Program-made: the position numbers and the translations under genes | NCBI GenBank assembly: GCA_947038115.1 | Contig: CAMQVF010000006.1 | Span: forward strand, 1-51,571 | Length of the DNA: 51,571 nucleotides | Reading direction: 5' to 3' | DNA from: an uncultured Spirochaetia bacterium | GTDB taxonomy: Bacteria > Spirochaetota > Brachyspiria > Brachyspirales > Brachyspiraceae | In this document: one piece after another, positions 42,847 to 51,571 of the stretch | Position numbering within the stretch: the first letter of the stretch is position 1 | How the letters are laid out: the number at the start of each line of letters is the position of its first letter | Notes under the pieces: model-generated | What the model saw: only the letters and a program-made list of their open reading frames with translations | Databases searched by the model: none | What the model was told of the DNA's origin: nothing

Positions 42847-45702
42847 TTATGCATTAACTAAATTATCATCACTGCCATTAACCGAGCCTTTCTCATCAAC
42901 TTTAACAGTATAAACTTTTGAAACACCCTTCTCTTCAGATGTAATGCCGTAATATGTGTCAGCAATAGTCGCAGAAACTTCATCATGTGTAATAACTAAA
43001 AATTGCGTCTTATCAGATAATGATTTCACCATGTTTTTATAGCGAATAATATTAGCACCATCCAAAGCAGCATCAACCTCATCGAGAATACAAAAAGGAC
43101 TTGGTCTGTACAAAAATATAGCAAAAACCAAAGCAAGCCCAGCCATAGCAAGTTCACCACCTGAATATGCTATAATATTTTCCATTTTTTTACCCGGGGG
43201 TTGTGCGATAATATCTATTGGGCTATTAAGCAAGTCTTGAGGATTTTGTATTATAAGACCGGCCTTTCCTCCACCGAATAATATTTTGAAAGTCTCAGCA
43301 AATTTGGAATTTATTTCATTGAAAGTAGTTAAAAACTCTTCACTCGCCTTTTGATTAGCCTCTTCAATAATACCAATAATCTCTTCTTTTGACTTTTCTA
43401 AATCTTCTCTTTGTTTAGTTAAAAACTCATATCTTTCTTTAGCTTCCTGATACTCGTCTAAAGCCATTTCATTAATTCCACCCAAAGATTTAATTTTAGT
43501 ATTAATATTTTCAAGTTTGGTTTTTAATGCAAACTCATCATTAGAAGGTAAAACTTGCACCTCAAATTCTTCAAGTCTTATAGCAAAATTCTCATAGAAG
43601 TGGTCATAAATATCTTTAATCTTATAATTTGTCTGATTTATTCTTTCTGTTGTTTTTGTAAGTTCTTCTTTTATTTCATTTAATTTTCTAAACTTTTTTC
43701 CCAAGCTCGCCTCAACAGTTGTAATAGTTGATTCTGCCGACTTAGTCTCGACAACTTTAGATTTAAACTCTCTTTCAATTTTTATCTTTCTTTCTTCTAA
43801 ATCTTTTAATTTATCTTTATATTCTTTAAACTTAAGTTTTATATTATTATACTGTGTCTCAATTCTAGCAATTTTTTCAGCTATAGAATTATTTTCTTCT
43901 TCAAGCGCTACAATAGATTTAATGACCATCGACTTACGCTCTTCAAATGTACGGCGTCCACCCTCATATCTAGCCTGATCTACTGTGAGAGTAGTTAATC
44001 TCGAATTAGACTGAGACATTGTTTCATTTGATATAGAAATATTAACATTCGCTGTTTCTATCTCTTCTTTATTTCTTTTTATTATGCTTTCTAAATTAGC
44101 AATAGCCTTATCTATATTTTCTTTTTGAGTATATGTTCCCTGCTTATCAAATAATAAATTTATAAACGGGTCTTTTATTTTATTATACTCTTTAAATATA
44201 TCTCTAAGTAAAACAGTATCAGTTTTTTCTGTTTCAAGTGAATACTTTAAGTCACGTAAAAATGTAACCATATTCGCATAATGAATATCTGTCATATTCT
44301 CGAATGCACCCATTGCTTCAAAATCTAATATGGTGCTCATTGTATGATCTGTAGAGTTAAGTAGGTTTTGAAAGCCTATATCTATATCATGCTCATGTTT
44401 ATCTATATTTTGATAAAAGTATGAACTTGTAATATCTCGTTTTTTTTCGTCAATTTCAGAAATAATTTTATTTATAACTTCATATTGTTGTTGTCTTAAA
44501 TCATCAATATCTGTATTTGCTTTATCATTAGCATCTGCCAAAAGAGTTATATTATTAGTATAGTTAGTGATTTTATTTTGCTCACCTGCTATAATATTAT
44601 GTTCTTTCTCTTGCTGAATAATTGATGTCTGAATTGATTCTAATATATTTTTTATTTCTAAATCAATAGAAACTACTTGCTGTTTATTGTCTAAAATTTT
44701 TGCAGTAGTAATATTTTTTCGGTCAGAATATTCTTTTTTATCTTTATCGATAGAGTCAAGCTGTACTTCAATATCTTTATACATATTTTCTATATGAGAA
44801 ATATCCGACTTAATTAAAGATACCTGCTTATCAAGCTCAACCGATAATGCTCTTGTCTCTTCAAACTTTATAAGCTCATCACGTTTTTTATTATCCAAAT
44901 CGGTAAGCTCTTTTTCAATCTCTATCTTTTTTTCAGACATCTCATCGACATATTTAGTTTGAGTTTCAAGAGTAATCTTTAATCTTTTAATATTAATAAC
45001 ATTTAGTGTAATGTTTACTTTTTTTTTCTCGTCTGTAAGTTGATAGTACCGCTCTGTTCTATTAGCTTGTTCTTTTAAGAATTTATAATGCTTTTCAGCT
45101 TCTCTAATTCCACTTTTCACGCTAAGAATATTTTTATCCGACTCCTCAAGTTTACGAGTAGCCTCTCTTCGGCGTTCTAAATATTTACTAATACCCGCAG
45201 CATCTTCAATAAGTGCTCTTCTATCTTCTGGCTTTTGTTGTGCAATTTTATCAACCATACCCTGTTTAATAACAGAATAAGCATTCTTGCCCAAACCAGT
45301 ATCTAAAAACATTTCGACAAGGTCTCTAAGCCTTACAGTCTCATCGTTAATATAATATTCAGATAAACCTTTTCGATAATACTTTCGAGTAACAGACACA
45401 GTATCCATATCATAATCTTTAAGCCAGCGACTTTGATTATCAAGAGTAAGTACAACCTCAGCAAGTGATGATGATTTTCTAGTATCTGTTCCATGGAATA
45501 TAACGCTCTCAAGTCCTCTAGAACTGTCAATTCTAAGTCTACTAGTTGACTGCTCACCCAAAACCCATAAAAAAGCTTCAACGATATTGCTTTTTCCTAT
45601 TCCATTAGGACCTAAAACAACAGTGACTCCTTCATAAAAATCTATATGTGTTTCTAGAGCAAAAGATTTAAAGCCATATAAAGTTAAACGTTTAACGTAC
45701 AT
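42847..45702 (-). CDS. smc: Chromosome segregation SMC-family ATPase, short and without an obvious hinge
   Basis: A 951-aa protein. The N-terminal head starts YVKRLTLYGFKSFALETHID, with Walker A GPNGIGKSNIVEAFLWVLGE (residues 31-50) and an intact QGMVDKIAQQKPEDRRALIE segment. Coiled coil follows to about residue 420, a poorly coiled stretch of about 95 residues (426-520), then coiled coil again. The C-terminal head carries the signature AYSGGELAMAGLALVFAIF (near 846) and Walker B PFCILDEVDAALDGANIIRY. Usual SMC is about 1,170-1,190 aa with a ~150-residue hinge. The head is SMC, not RecN or SbcC. No scpA or scpB is adjacent. Confidence 0.88.
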   Translation of the reverse strand: MYVKRLTLYGFKSFALETHIDFYEGVTVVLGPNGIGKSNIVEAFLWVLGEQSTSRLRIDSSRGLESVIFHGTDTRKSSSLAEVVLTLDNQSRWLKDYDMDTVSVTRKYYRKGLSEYYINDETVRLRDLVEMFLDTGLGKNAYSVIKQGMVDKIAQQKPEDRRALIEDAAGISKYLERRREATRKLEESDKNILSVKSGIREAEKHYKFLKEQANRTERYYQLTDEKKKVNITLNVINIKRLKITLETQTKYVDEMSEKKIEIEKELTDLDNKKRDELIKFEETRALSVELDKQVSLIKSDISHIENMYKDIEVQLDSIDKDKKEYSDRKNITTAKILDNKQQVVSIDLEIKNILESIQTSIIQQEKEHNIIAGEQNKITNYTNNITLLADANDKANTDIDDLRQQQYEVINKIISEIDEKKRDITSSYFYQNIDKHEHDIDIGFQNLLNSTDHTMSTILDFEAMGAFENMTDIHYANMVTFLRDLKYSLETEKTDTVLLRDIFKEYNKIKDPFINLLFDKQGTYTQKENIDKAIANLESIIKRNKEEIETANVNISISNETMSQSNSRLTTLTVDQARYEGGRRTFEERKSMVIKSIVALEEENNSIAEKIARIETQYNNIKLKFKEYKDKLKDLEERKIKIEREFKSKVVETKSAESTITTVEASLGKKFRKLNEIKEELTKTTERINQTNYKIKDIYDHFYENFAIRLEEFEVQVLPSNDEFALKTKLENINTKIKSLGGINEMALDEYQEAKERYEFLTKQREDLEKSKEEIIGIIEEANQKASEEFLTTFNEINSKFAETFKILFGGGKAGLIIQNPQDLLNSPIDIIAQPPGKKMENIIAYSGGELAMAGLALVFAIFLYRPSPFCILDEVDAALDGANIIRYKNMVKSLSDKTQFLVITHDEVSATIADTYYGITSEEKGVSKVYTVKVDEKGSVNGSDDNLVNA

Positions 45703-45746
45703 TAATATTCCTAATTATATCCCTCGAAAAATATCAAATATTCTAC

Positions 45747-47942
45747 CTAGAATGATTCAAAATCGTTATCATCATTAGAGTTAGAAGATAAAGTTCCGCT
45801 ACCAAATTCGCTACCACTTGAAGACTTAGCTGCTTTAGCAAAAGAAGGTTTAGATTCACGCTCTTCATATTTTTGAGACGATTCTACTTTTTTAGAATTA
45901 TTTATACTAGACATATTATTCTTTATAGGAGATATAATATTACTTTTAGAACCCAACATATTAGCCGCATTCTCATCACTACCTGATCTAGTAGTAAAGA
46001 AGTCAACAAACTCAACTAAATCTTTAGCCTGAGAAAGCAAAGCATCAGCCGATGAAGTAGATTCTTGAACCAAAGCAGCATTTTGTTGAGTAGCCACATC
46101 CATCTCTGTTACAGCTCTATTAATCTGCTCTACACCCGACTGTTGTTCAATAGCAGTTTCAGTAATTTCTTGCATAATCTGCGAAGTATCTTCTATTTTT
46201 GCCTGAATCTCAACAAATATTTCCTTAGACCTACGAGCAGTGTCAGTTGCTAGTTTAATTTTAGTATTCGATTCTGCTGTAAGCTCTGTTATATTTTTAA
46301 CTGAAGTTTGTGTAGTTTGTGCCAACTCACGAACCTCGCTTGCTACAACCGCAAACCCACGCCCTTGCTCTCCCGCACGAGCAGCTTCTACTGCAGCATT
46401 AAGTGCAAGAATATTAGTCTGTAAAGCGATAGATTCTATTATCTTAGTAATTTCATTAATTTTTACACTAGATGCTAATACATCTTCAATGTTTTTAGTT
46501 GTACTTGAAATTATATCTCCAGCAATAAGGATTGAATCTTTAGACTCAGCCATCATTCTATTTCCTTCTTTAGCATTATCAGCTGAAGCTTTAATACTAG
46601 AAGCCATCTCTTCCATACTAGCCGCTGTCTCTTCTAAAACAGCCGCCTGTGACTCTGTTCTATGTGATAAATCTGCATTTCCAGATGAAACCTCATTTGC
46701 TGCAGACTCCACTTGACTTGAAACAAATTTCACATTACCTATTGTATCATTAAGTCTATCGAGTAATTGTGCTAACCCACGTGATAATTGCCCAAACTCA
46801 TCTTTAGATTTCAGATAGAAAACAGGTGGAGACCAGTCCAAATCACCACCAGCTAACCTTTCTAAGTCTCCTAAGAAAAACAATATTGGTCTTAAAACTT
46901 TACGCTTTAATGTCAAGAACATAAATATATTAATAAATAAAACTATAAAAATACTAAATACAATTAGCACAGTAAGTACAAAATTAGATTCCTTAAATAC
47001 TTCTTTTTTAGGACTAGCGACCATTAGCCCCCAATAAGTACCTTCAGACACCTGTATAGCTTGAACAGTATATATGCTATCTACTCCATTCAGTGAATTT
47101 TTTCTTTCATAGACAAAAGATTCACCCTTAGACATACGCTCAAGCATCATATCTTCTTTATAAGACGGAAAAACATCATATATATTTTTACCCATGTCAT
47201 CAGGCCTTCCAGCAGGAGGAGAAACGATAACACCTGTATGACTAAATAAAGTTATTATTGAATCTTTATAAAGTCTATCAGCTTGAGCCATATTCTGAAC
47301 TACTTCCGCAAACAGATCGACAGTCATAACCCCTACAACAATATTTTTTTCAATAATTGGTACAGACCAAGTATACATAAGTTTATCTTCACCACCTATA
47401 TTAAAGTAATAAAAATCAGTAACATAAGGTTTTTTTGTCGCCATAGGAATGTGATAGTAATCGGCGTCTAACTCTTCTGCTGTAAATGGACGAGATAATA
47501 TCTTTCCTTGAGGATCTCTATAAACATAGACAGAAAACTGCCCTTTCGCACTACTGTATTTTGAATCGACATAATTAATATCATCATCTAAGAAATTAGG
47601 CTTAAAAGAAAGAGAAGCTCCTCCTATATCACTTGGTAGACCTGTTAAAATTTCTACCATAATACCTTCCATCCAATTTCTATCTCGCAAACCATCATTT
47701 ATTAATTTTTCTAATACTATAGAAACACCATCTAAATTATCATAAGAACTTTGTACAAAGCCAGTTACGTCAGATGCTATTTTTTTTTCTGTCTCGACAA
47801 GAAGTCCATAAGATAAGTCTTTAGACATTCTTCCAACAAAGAAACCATTAAAGGTTGCTAATACAAGAAGAATTAAAAAAAGAAATATAGTAATAGATAA
47901 GCCAATTTTAAATTGAAGCCCTGAGGTATTAATTTTTAACAT
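45747..47942 (-). CDS. Methyl-accepting chemotaxis protein
   Basis: A 731-aa chemoreceptor. TM1 is at about residues 12-35, followed by a double-Cache-type periplasmic sensor ([54 protein letters not shown]). TM2 is near 325-350, followed by a HAMP region and a methyl-accepting domain with tip [20 protein letters not shown] and [19 protein letters not shown]. An approximately 75-residue Ser/Asn-rich linker ends in DFESF. ATG 47942 with AGGAGAT was chosen; the longer start at 47978 contains that site. It lies 44 bases upstream of smc. The ligand is unknown. Confidence 0.95.
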   Translation of the reverse strand: MLKINTSGLQFKIGLSITIFLFLILLVLATFNGFFVGRMSKDLSYGLLVETEKKIASDVTGFVQSSYDNLDGVSIVLEKLINDGLRDRNWMEGIMVEILTGLPSDIGGASLSFKPNFLDDDINYVDSKYSSAKGQFSVYVYRDPQGKILSRPFTAEELDADYYHIPMATKKPYVTDFYYFNIGGEDKLMYTWSVPIIEKNIVVGVMTVDLFAEVVQNMAQADRLYKDSIITLFSHTGVIVSPPAGRPDDMGKNIYDVFPSYKEDMMLERMSKGESFVYERKNSLNGVDSIYTVQAIQVSEGTYWGLMVASPKKEVFKESNFVLTVLIVFSIFIVLFINIFMFLTLKRKVLRPILFFLGDLERLAGGDLDWSPPVFYLKSKDEFGQLSRGLAQLLDRLNDTIGNVKFVSSQVESAANEVSSGNADLSHRTESQAAVLEETAASMEEMASSIKASADNAKEGNRMMAESKDSILIAGDIISSTTKNIEDVLASSVKINEITKIIESIALQTNILALNAAVEAARAGEQGRGFAVVASEVRELAQTTQTSVKNITELTAESNTKIKLATDTARRSKEIFVEIQAKIEDTSQIMQEITETAIEQQSGVEQINRAVTEMDVATQQNAALVQESTSSADALLSQAKDLVEFVDFFTTRSGSDENAANMLGSKSNIISPIKNNMSSINNSKKVESSQKYEERESKPSFAKAAKSSSGSEFGSGTLSSNSNDDNDFESF

Positions 47943-48086
47943 AGAAACGTATCTCCTAAAATATACAATATATCGCACGAACTATAACACAATATCGACA
48001 AAAAATAAATATTTTAAAGCTAAGTATTCTCGATAATAACAGTTTTCAAACAGAATATCTAAATATAAGAATATTTTTAAACATAC

Positions 48087-48113
48087 TTGCAATTTTTATA
48101 TTTATAGTATAAA
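48087..48113 (+). promoter_or_regulatory. Possible promoter of tRNA-Leu
   Basis: Plus-strand TTGCAA (48087-48092) and TATAAA (48108-48113), 15-base spacer, 13 bases before the tRNA 5' end. The match is moderate in AT-rich sequence. The rest of the 184-base gap to the chemoreceptor gene shows nothing I can name. Confidence 0.4.
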
Positions 48114-48126
48114 GTATTAACCAGTC

Positions 48127-48207
48127 GCGAGGGTGGCGGAATTGGCAGACGCACTAGACTTAGGATCTAGCGCCAATGGCGTGAGGGTTCGACTCCCTCC
48201 TCTCGCA
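48127..48207 (+). tRNA. trnL: tRNA-Leu (anticodon TAG)
   Basis: An 81-base type II tRNA. The acceptor is GCGAGGG/CTCTCGC with discriminator A. The anticodon arm is CTAGA-CTTAGGA-TCTAG with TAG at the anticodon. The long variable arm is CGCCAATGGCGT, and the T arm is GAGGG-TTCGACT-CCCTC. The 3' CCA is not encoded. It reads CUN leucine codons. Confidence 0.97.
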
Positions 48208-48240
48208 ATTTTTTCAAAACACGACTTTATAAAAAATATC

Positions 48241-48498
48241 TCAATTATTTTTATCTCCTATATCTATAGAAAATTTACACCGCTTACATATCTCTTTAAG
48301 TCCATCATCTGTTTTATAAAGAATCATAGTTCTTTTACCATGACAAAATGGACAATCTTCTCTATTCTTGTAAAAAAGATTATGCAATAATAGCCAGAGT
48401 CTATTAAAAAGTGATAAAAAAAATAATGCGCAAAATATAAATAAAAAAACAATTAGTATTATTAATATAAAAGCTAAAAACATAATATTCACAACCAT
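48241..48498 (-). CDS. Small membrane-anchored zinc-ribbon protein
   Basis: An 85-aa protein with one long hydrophobic segment (about residues 5-40, FLAFILIILIVFLFIFCALF). A short cytoplasmic zinc-ribbon-like domain follows: DCPFCHGKRTMILYKTDDGL, then ICKRCKFSID, that is two CxxC pairs separated by about 20 residues. The ribosome-binding site is weak; the ATG at 48483 is an alternative. It is convergent with the tRNA-Leu gene and divergent from the HD-domain gene. The 152-base gap to that gene is very AT-rich, with no convincing promoter. Function unknown; the conserved-looking CxxC pairs favour a real gene. Confidence 0.6.
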   Translation of the reverse strand: MVVNIMFLAFILIILIVFLFIFCALFFLSLFNRLWLLLHNLFYKNREDCPFCHGKRTMILYKTDDGLKEICKRCKFSIDIGDKNN

Positions 48499-48650
48499 AT
48501 TATAACAATATAAATTAAAATTGTAAAGACTATAAAATATATTTCAAAATATTTTAACAAATTTTTTATAATTTTCTACTATTAATACTACTCTTTTTTA
48601 TATTTTATTATATAATATAATTTGACTAAATTTAATTTAGAAGGAATATC

Positions 48651-50093
48651 ATGGAAAATATAGATGATAATGATGTTGTATACGAAGAAGTAGCGATTGA
48701 ACATATAAGAACGATTATTGATGACCTCACAGAATGTGGCATTCCAATACTGCGTAAAAATAAAGAAGAAAAATATGTAGTTTTTCCAGAAGAACAAATA
48801 AGCATTTTATTAGAGTCTGATAAATATGAAAATATAAAGTTATATCTACCTAAGAACTATAAAGAAATTATGAATAGTAGAATGACTATTGGCAAAGTTA
48901 GTTATTCATTTAAAACTCCTGAAGAAGCAGAAAAAGAAATGAATGAGAGAATGGCTGAAGTGCATCAAATGCCTTATCAACAAAAGGTAGACACTTTAAA
49001 AAGCTATAATAAAAAGTTAGAAGCATTAGGCAAAACTCCTAAAGTTACACATAAAGTAGCTCAAGATATCACTGATATAAGTAATGACCTAGGTATTATC
49101 AATAAAATAAATATGTTTGAAAGCATTCAAAAGCTTAAAACTCAACAAATTGATATTGAAGAACTTAAGAAAAGCAATGAGGCGATAACTACTCAAACAA
49201 TTGAACTTGTAACTACAATATCGAACATATTAATTCAAAACCTAGAAACTCAAAAAGTATTTGACGAACTAAGACATTACTCTGATGGTGGAGTTATGGC
49301 TCATTCTAATCGAGTATTCATAACATATATAAATTTTTTGAACTACTATAATAGTATGATAAATAATTCATCTGCATTCATACATAAAGTAAGAACTACT
49401 TTTGCAGATAAATATAAAAATTATTATGATAGAGTATTAAAAACTTATAATATCAATGACGAGACTAAAAATATTATATACAAAGAATTTACAACAATAG
49501 AACAATGTATCGATAGAGGCATGCGTTCACTTCCTGAAAGTGATTTATATCTTTATGCAGTAGGTGCTTTACTTCATGACATAGGAAAAGTTAAGGATTT
49601 AAACTATTTTGAAAGTGCTACAGGAAGAGACACCGAGCGTATTGAGCAACATTTATTTAATAGTTATGCCCTTGTAACAAAAACAGGCGAATACCCACTT
49701 GAAGTTATATTAACTCTAGCTTTTCACCATGAATATTATGGACTTGGTTATGGTCCATTTAGTACATTTTATAAAGACAAAAAGGAAAAGGATTCAAAAT
49801 TTAGAATAAGTTCTATATTAACTTATGATGCTAAAAATTCTGACCGTTGTGATGCTTTGGCATATATACCATCAAAAATGCTCGAGATTGTTGATGTTTA
49901 TGATGCTTTAATAGACCCTGCAAGAAAATATAGACCTGGTGGAAAAGTTTTTACAAATAAAGAAGCTGTTAAAATAATGAAAACAGAATTTATAGAAAAC
50001 CATGTAAAATTAGACCCAGTTTTATTTGATACATTCATAAATTTCTTGTCACATACAACAGAAGAAGACCTTTCTATGTATCATGTTGAATAA
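48651..50093 (+). CDS. HD-domain protein resembling a degenerate HD-GYP phosphodiesterase
   Basis: A 480-aa soluble protein. The N-terminal 250 residues are helical and unassigned. The HD region starts at about residue 305 (GALLHDIGKVKDLNYFESA), with ERIEQHLFNSYALV, then AFHHEYYGLGYGPF in place of the canonical HHE..DG.GYP. Near the end, MLEIVDVYDALIDPARKY followed by RPGG matches the HD-GYP 'vaDvyDALt..RpYR' block. HD-GYP enzymes hydrolyse cyclic di-GMP. Most metal-binding His/Asp appear present, but the GYP triad reads GYG, so activity is uncertain. An AGAAGGA ribosome-binding site precedes the ATG. The 3' end overlaps the bacteriohemerythrin gene by 20 bases. Confidence 0.75.
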   Translation: MENIDDNDVVYEEVAIEHIRTIIDDLTECGIPILRKNKEEKYVVFPEEQISILLESDKYENIKLYLPKNYKEIMNSRMTIGKVSYSFKTPEEAEKEMNERMAEVHQMPYQQKVDTLKSYNKKLEALGKTPKVTHKVAQDITDISNDLGIINKINMFESIQKLKTQQIDIEELKKSNEAITTQTIELVTTISNILIQNLETQKVFDELRHYSDGGVMAHSNRVFITYINFLNYYNSMINNSSAFIHKVRTTFADKYKNYYDRVLKTYNINDETKNIIYKEFTTIEQCIDRGMRSLPESDLYLYAVGALLHDIGKVKDLNYFESATGRDTERIEQHLFNSYALVTKTGEYPLEVILTLAFHHEYYGLGYGPFSTFYKDKKEKDSKFRISSILTYDAKNSDRCDALAYIPSKMLEIVDVYDALIDPARKYRPGGKVFTNKEAVKIMKTEFIENHVKLDPVLFDTFINFLSHTTEEDLSMYHVE

Positions 50094-50538
50094 TTTGAGC
50101 TTGCTTTTTTTTTGCTTGAAGAGTCGCTATAACAATTTTAGTCATTTTTATATCTTCTAAAGCAATATGTTCTAAAAGCCAGTCTCTAAGAAGTCTAATA
50201 AAACTATGCACTACAAATGGTTGTCCACTATAGTATTTTTCAGCACTTTCGACTACAGTTGAAGCAAGTACTTTATGCATATATTTATGTTTTTCTATAA
50301 ATGGATAATTAACTTTAGCCATAATGGCTTCTTCATTTTTAAAATGACACTGAATATAATATATAATTTCCTTTAATGCTTTACTAAAAGCCTCATCACT
50401 ATCAGAGTCTTCTGTAATCACAGCATCATAGAGAATATTTATAATAGAACATAAATACTTATGCTCATTATCTATTTGCTTTATTCCCGTTTCATAGCTT
50501 TTTTTCCAATCAATAAAAGATCTAGGACTCTCAACCAT
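50074..50538 (-). CDS. Bacteriohemerythrin
   Basis: A 154-aa four-helix di-iron oxygen-binding protein. The ligands follow the family pattern: GIKQIDNEHKYLCSIINILY (first His), YYIQCHFKNEEAIMAKVNYP (His and Glu), FIEKHKYMHKVLA (two His), and WLLEHIALEDIKM (His and Asp). The start SFIDWKKSYETGI is also typical. In an anaerobe or microaerophile it may store, sense or scavenge oxygen, and related domains serve as chemotaxis partners. A GGAGAG ribosome-binding site precedes ATG 50538. It lies 32 bases downstream of hslU on the same strand. Confidence 0.9.
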   Translation of the reverse strand: MVESPRSFIDWKKSYETGIKQIDNEHKYLCSIINILYDAVITEDSDSDEAFSKALKEIIYYIQCHFKNEEAIMAKVNYPFIEKHKYMHKVLASTVVESAEKYYSGQPFVVHSFIRLLRDWLLEHIALEDIKMTKIVIATLQAKKKQAQIIQHDT

Positions 50539-50570
50539 GAAACACTCTCCACATAATTTTTATTTACTAA

Positions 50571-51524
50571 TTATAAAATATATCTGCTAACATCTCGACT
50601 TTCTTCTATGTCTCTTATGCACTCTTTAACATAGCTTGCATCAATCGTGATAGTCTGACCGCTGTTATCATCTGCGGCAAAAGAAATATCTTCGAATATT
50701 TTTTCCATTATAGTATAAAGCCTACGAGCACCAATATTTTCAACACTAGAATTTATATTATAAGAAATACTAGCGATAGAATCAAGTGCATCATCAGTAA
50801 ATAATATATGAACATTTTCTGTTTTCATAAGTTCTTGATATTGTTTTGTAATAGCATTTTTCGGTGTTGTAAGAATTTCTTTAAAGTCAGCCTCTGATAA
50901 AGCCTGTAGTTCTACTCGAATAGGAAAACGACCTTGAAGCTCAGGAATAAGATCAGAAACTTTACTGCTATGAAAAGCACCAGCAGCTATAAATAATATA
51001 TGATCTGTTTTTATAGGGCCATATCTTGTGTTCACAGTTGTTCCCTCAATTATAGGAAGCAAATCTCTTTGAACTCCATGGCGTGCAACATCAGCATGAT
51101 CCGACTTATTATTACTAGCAATTTTATCGATTTCATCTAAAAATATAATACCCATATTTTCAGTTATATTTAAAGCATCAGAAGTAATTTTATCCATATC
51201 AATAAGTGACTCACTAGATTCAGCAATTAAATATTTTTTAGCATCAATCACTTTAAGTCTTTTACTTTTTTTATTACTAGGCATAATAGAACCCATCATC
51301 GATTGTATCATGTCAGCTTCTTCCATACCCATACCAGGAATTATTCCAACCATTTTATTTTGTGAAGGGTTCATTTTTATTTCAACATAACTATCATCAA
51401 AATCACCACTTCTAATACGTTTTTTAATCTGCTCTTTAGCACTTATTTTTTTAGCTCTTTCTTCTTCAGTAAGTTCAGTCACTTCATTTTTTACAGAAGG
51501 AAGAAGTAGTTTAGCCAATTTATC
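50571..51524 (-). CDS. hslU: HslU (ClpY) protease ATPase subunit, 5' end missing
   Basis: The visible 317 residues cover the I-domain and the second half of the AAA+ module of HslU, the unfoldase partner of HslV. They include GIIPGMGMEEADMIQSMMGS, Walker B GIIFLDEIDKIAS and HADVARHGVQRDLLPIIEGT. Beyond these come FIAAGAFHSSKVSDLIPELQ (followed by GRFP) and SVENIGARRLYTIMEKIFED, ending SRDVSRYIL. Full-length HslU is about 440-480 aa, so roughly 130-150 N-terminal residues with Walker A are lost. The genomic sequence stops at 51524, where adapter begins; the TTG at 51518 is not a true start. Confidence 0.92.
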   Translation of the reverse strand, partial: DKLAKLLLPSVKNEVTELTEEERAKKISAKEQIKKRIRSGDFDDSYVEIKMNPSQNKMVGIIPGMGMEEADMIQSMMGSIMPSNKKSKRLKVIDAKKYLIAESSESLIDMDKITSDALNITENMGIIFLDEIDKIASNNKSDHADVARHGVQRDLLPIIEGTTVNTRYGPIKTDHILFIAAGAFHSSKVSDLIPELQGRFPIRVELQALSEADFKEILTTPKNAITKQYQELMKTENVHILFTDDALDSIASISYNINSSVENIGARRLYTIMEKIFEDISFAADDNSGQTITIDASYVKECIRDIEESRDVSRYIL

Positions 51525-51571
51525 AGATCGGAAGAGCGTCGTGTAGGGAAAGAGTGTCTTCGCCTGTGTAG
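51525..51571. other. Illumina TruSeq adapter with i5 index (non-biological sequence)
   Basis: Bases 51525-51557 match the reverse complement of the Illumina universal adapter, beginning AGATCGGAAGAGCGTC and ending AAAGAGTGT. An 8-base index CTTCGCCT (51558-51565) and the next adapter bases GTGTAG follow. The index is the reverse complement of AGGCGAAG, a standard TruSeq i5 index. This is untrimmed library sequence, not genome. Confidence 0.97.

Noticed and set aside
46240-46716. 158-aa open frame antisense to the chemoreceptor signalling domain
   Set aside because: Ala/Ser-rich mirror of the methyl-accepting coiled coil; a common artefact of such repeats.

Overview
The window reads as about 51.5 kb of chromosome from an AT-rich anaerobic spirochaete, most like Brachyspira. 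The taxonomic call is an inference. It rests on very low GC, a lytic-domain-free FlgJ-like rod protein, spirochaete-style lipoproteins with loose lipoboxes, two large Cache-type chemoreceptors, a spirochaete-like RpoB with Asn at the main rifampicin position, and a selenocysteine glycine-reductase locus. Borrelia is argued against by the MEP-pathway ispF and the glycine reductase genes. The last 47 bases are Illumina library adapter, so the right edge is an artificial contig end. I see no IS element, prophage, CRISPR array or rRNA, and no gap over 300 bases without a gene.

Layout, left to right. (1) 1-5.0 kb, minus strand: a cut-off lipoprotein, an outer-membrane beta-barrel protein, a 59-aa YjfB-type motility peptide, a FlgJ-like rod protein and a 954-aa chemoreceptor with an unusual C-terminal domain. 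(2) 5.1-11.6 kb, minus: mnmG-murJ, two small coupled lipoproteins and lnt (cell envelope and tRNA modification). (3) 11.7-12.5 kb, plus: a thiS-thiF pair without other thiamine genes. (4) 12.5-17.3 kb, minus: metG, a free-standing copy of its tRNA-binding domain, ftsQ and a DUF115/Maf-type glycosyltransferase. (5) 17.5-22.7 kb: a half-size EamA transporter plus a TrpX-like binding lipoprotein (plus), recJ (minus), then ispF plus a squalene-synthase-like enzyme (plus) behind a consensus promoter.

(6) 22.7-34.2 kb, minus: the classic transcription and translation cluster rpmG-trnW-secE-nusG-rplK-rplA-rplJ-rplL-rpoB-rpoC. It has a strong promoter ahead of rpmG, a hairpin between rplL and rpoB, and a 13-bp terminator behind rpoC. 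(7) 34.3-38.66 kb, plus: grdX, a YkvI-like transporter, grdE and grdB. GrdB is read through an in-frame UGA at codon 350, with a SECIS-like hairpin directly downstream, and the operon ends in an intrinsic terminator. These are the substrate-specific (protein B) parts of glycine reductase; grdA, grdC and grdD must lie elsewhere.

(8) 38.7-47.9 kb, minus: a second chemoreceptor, a short and atypical SMC, a class A penicillin-binding protein, a patatin-like lipase and an unrecognised coiled-coil protein. (9) 48.1-51.5 kb: tRNA-Leu(UAG), a small membrane zinc-ribbon protein, a degenerate HD-GYP-type protein, a bacteriohemerythrin and the 3' part of hslU, running into adapter sequence.

The most interesting items are the recoded GrdB with its compact SECIS hairpin, an SMC without a recognisable hinge, a chemoreceptor fused to a possible DUF2378/V4R-like domain, a eukaryote-like squalene synthase behind ispF, a SecE with a second membrane segment, and a RecJ with a large insertion. 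All were read by eye and by translation. No database search was run, so family names rest on remembered motifs.
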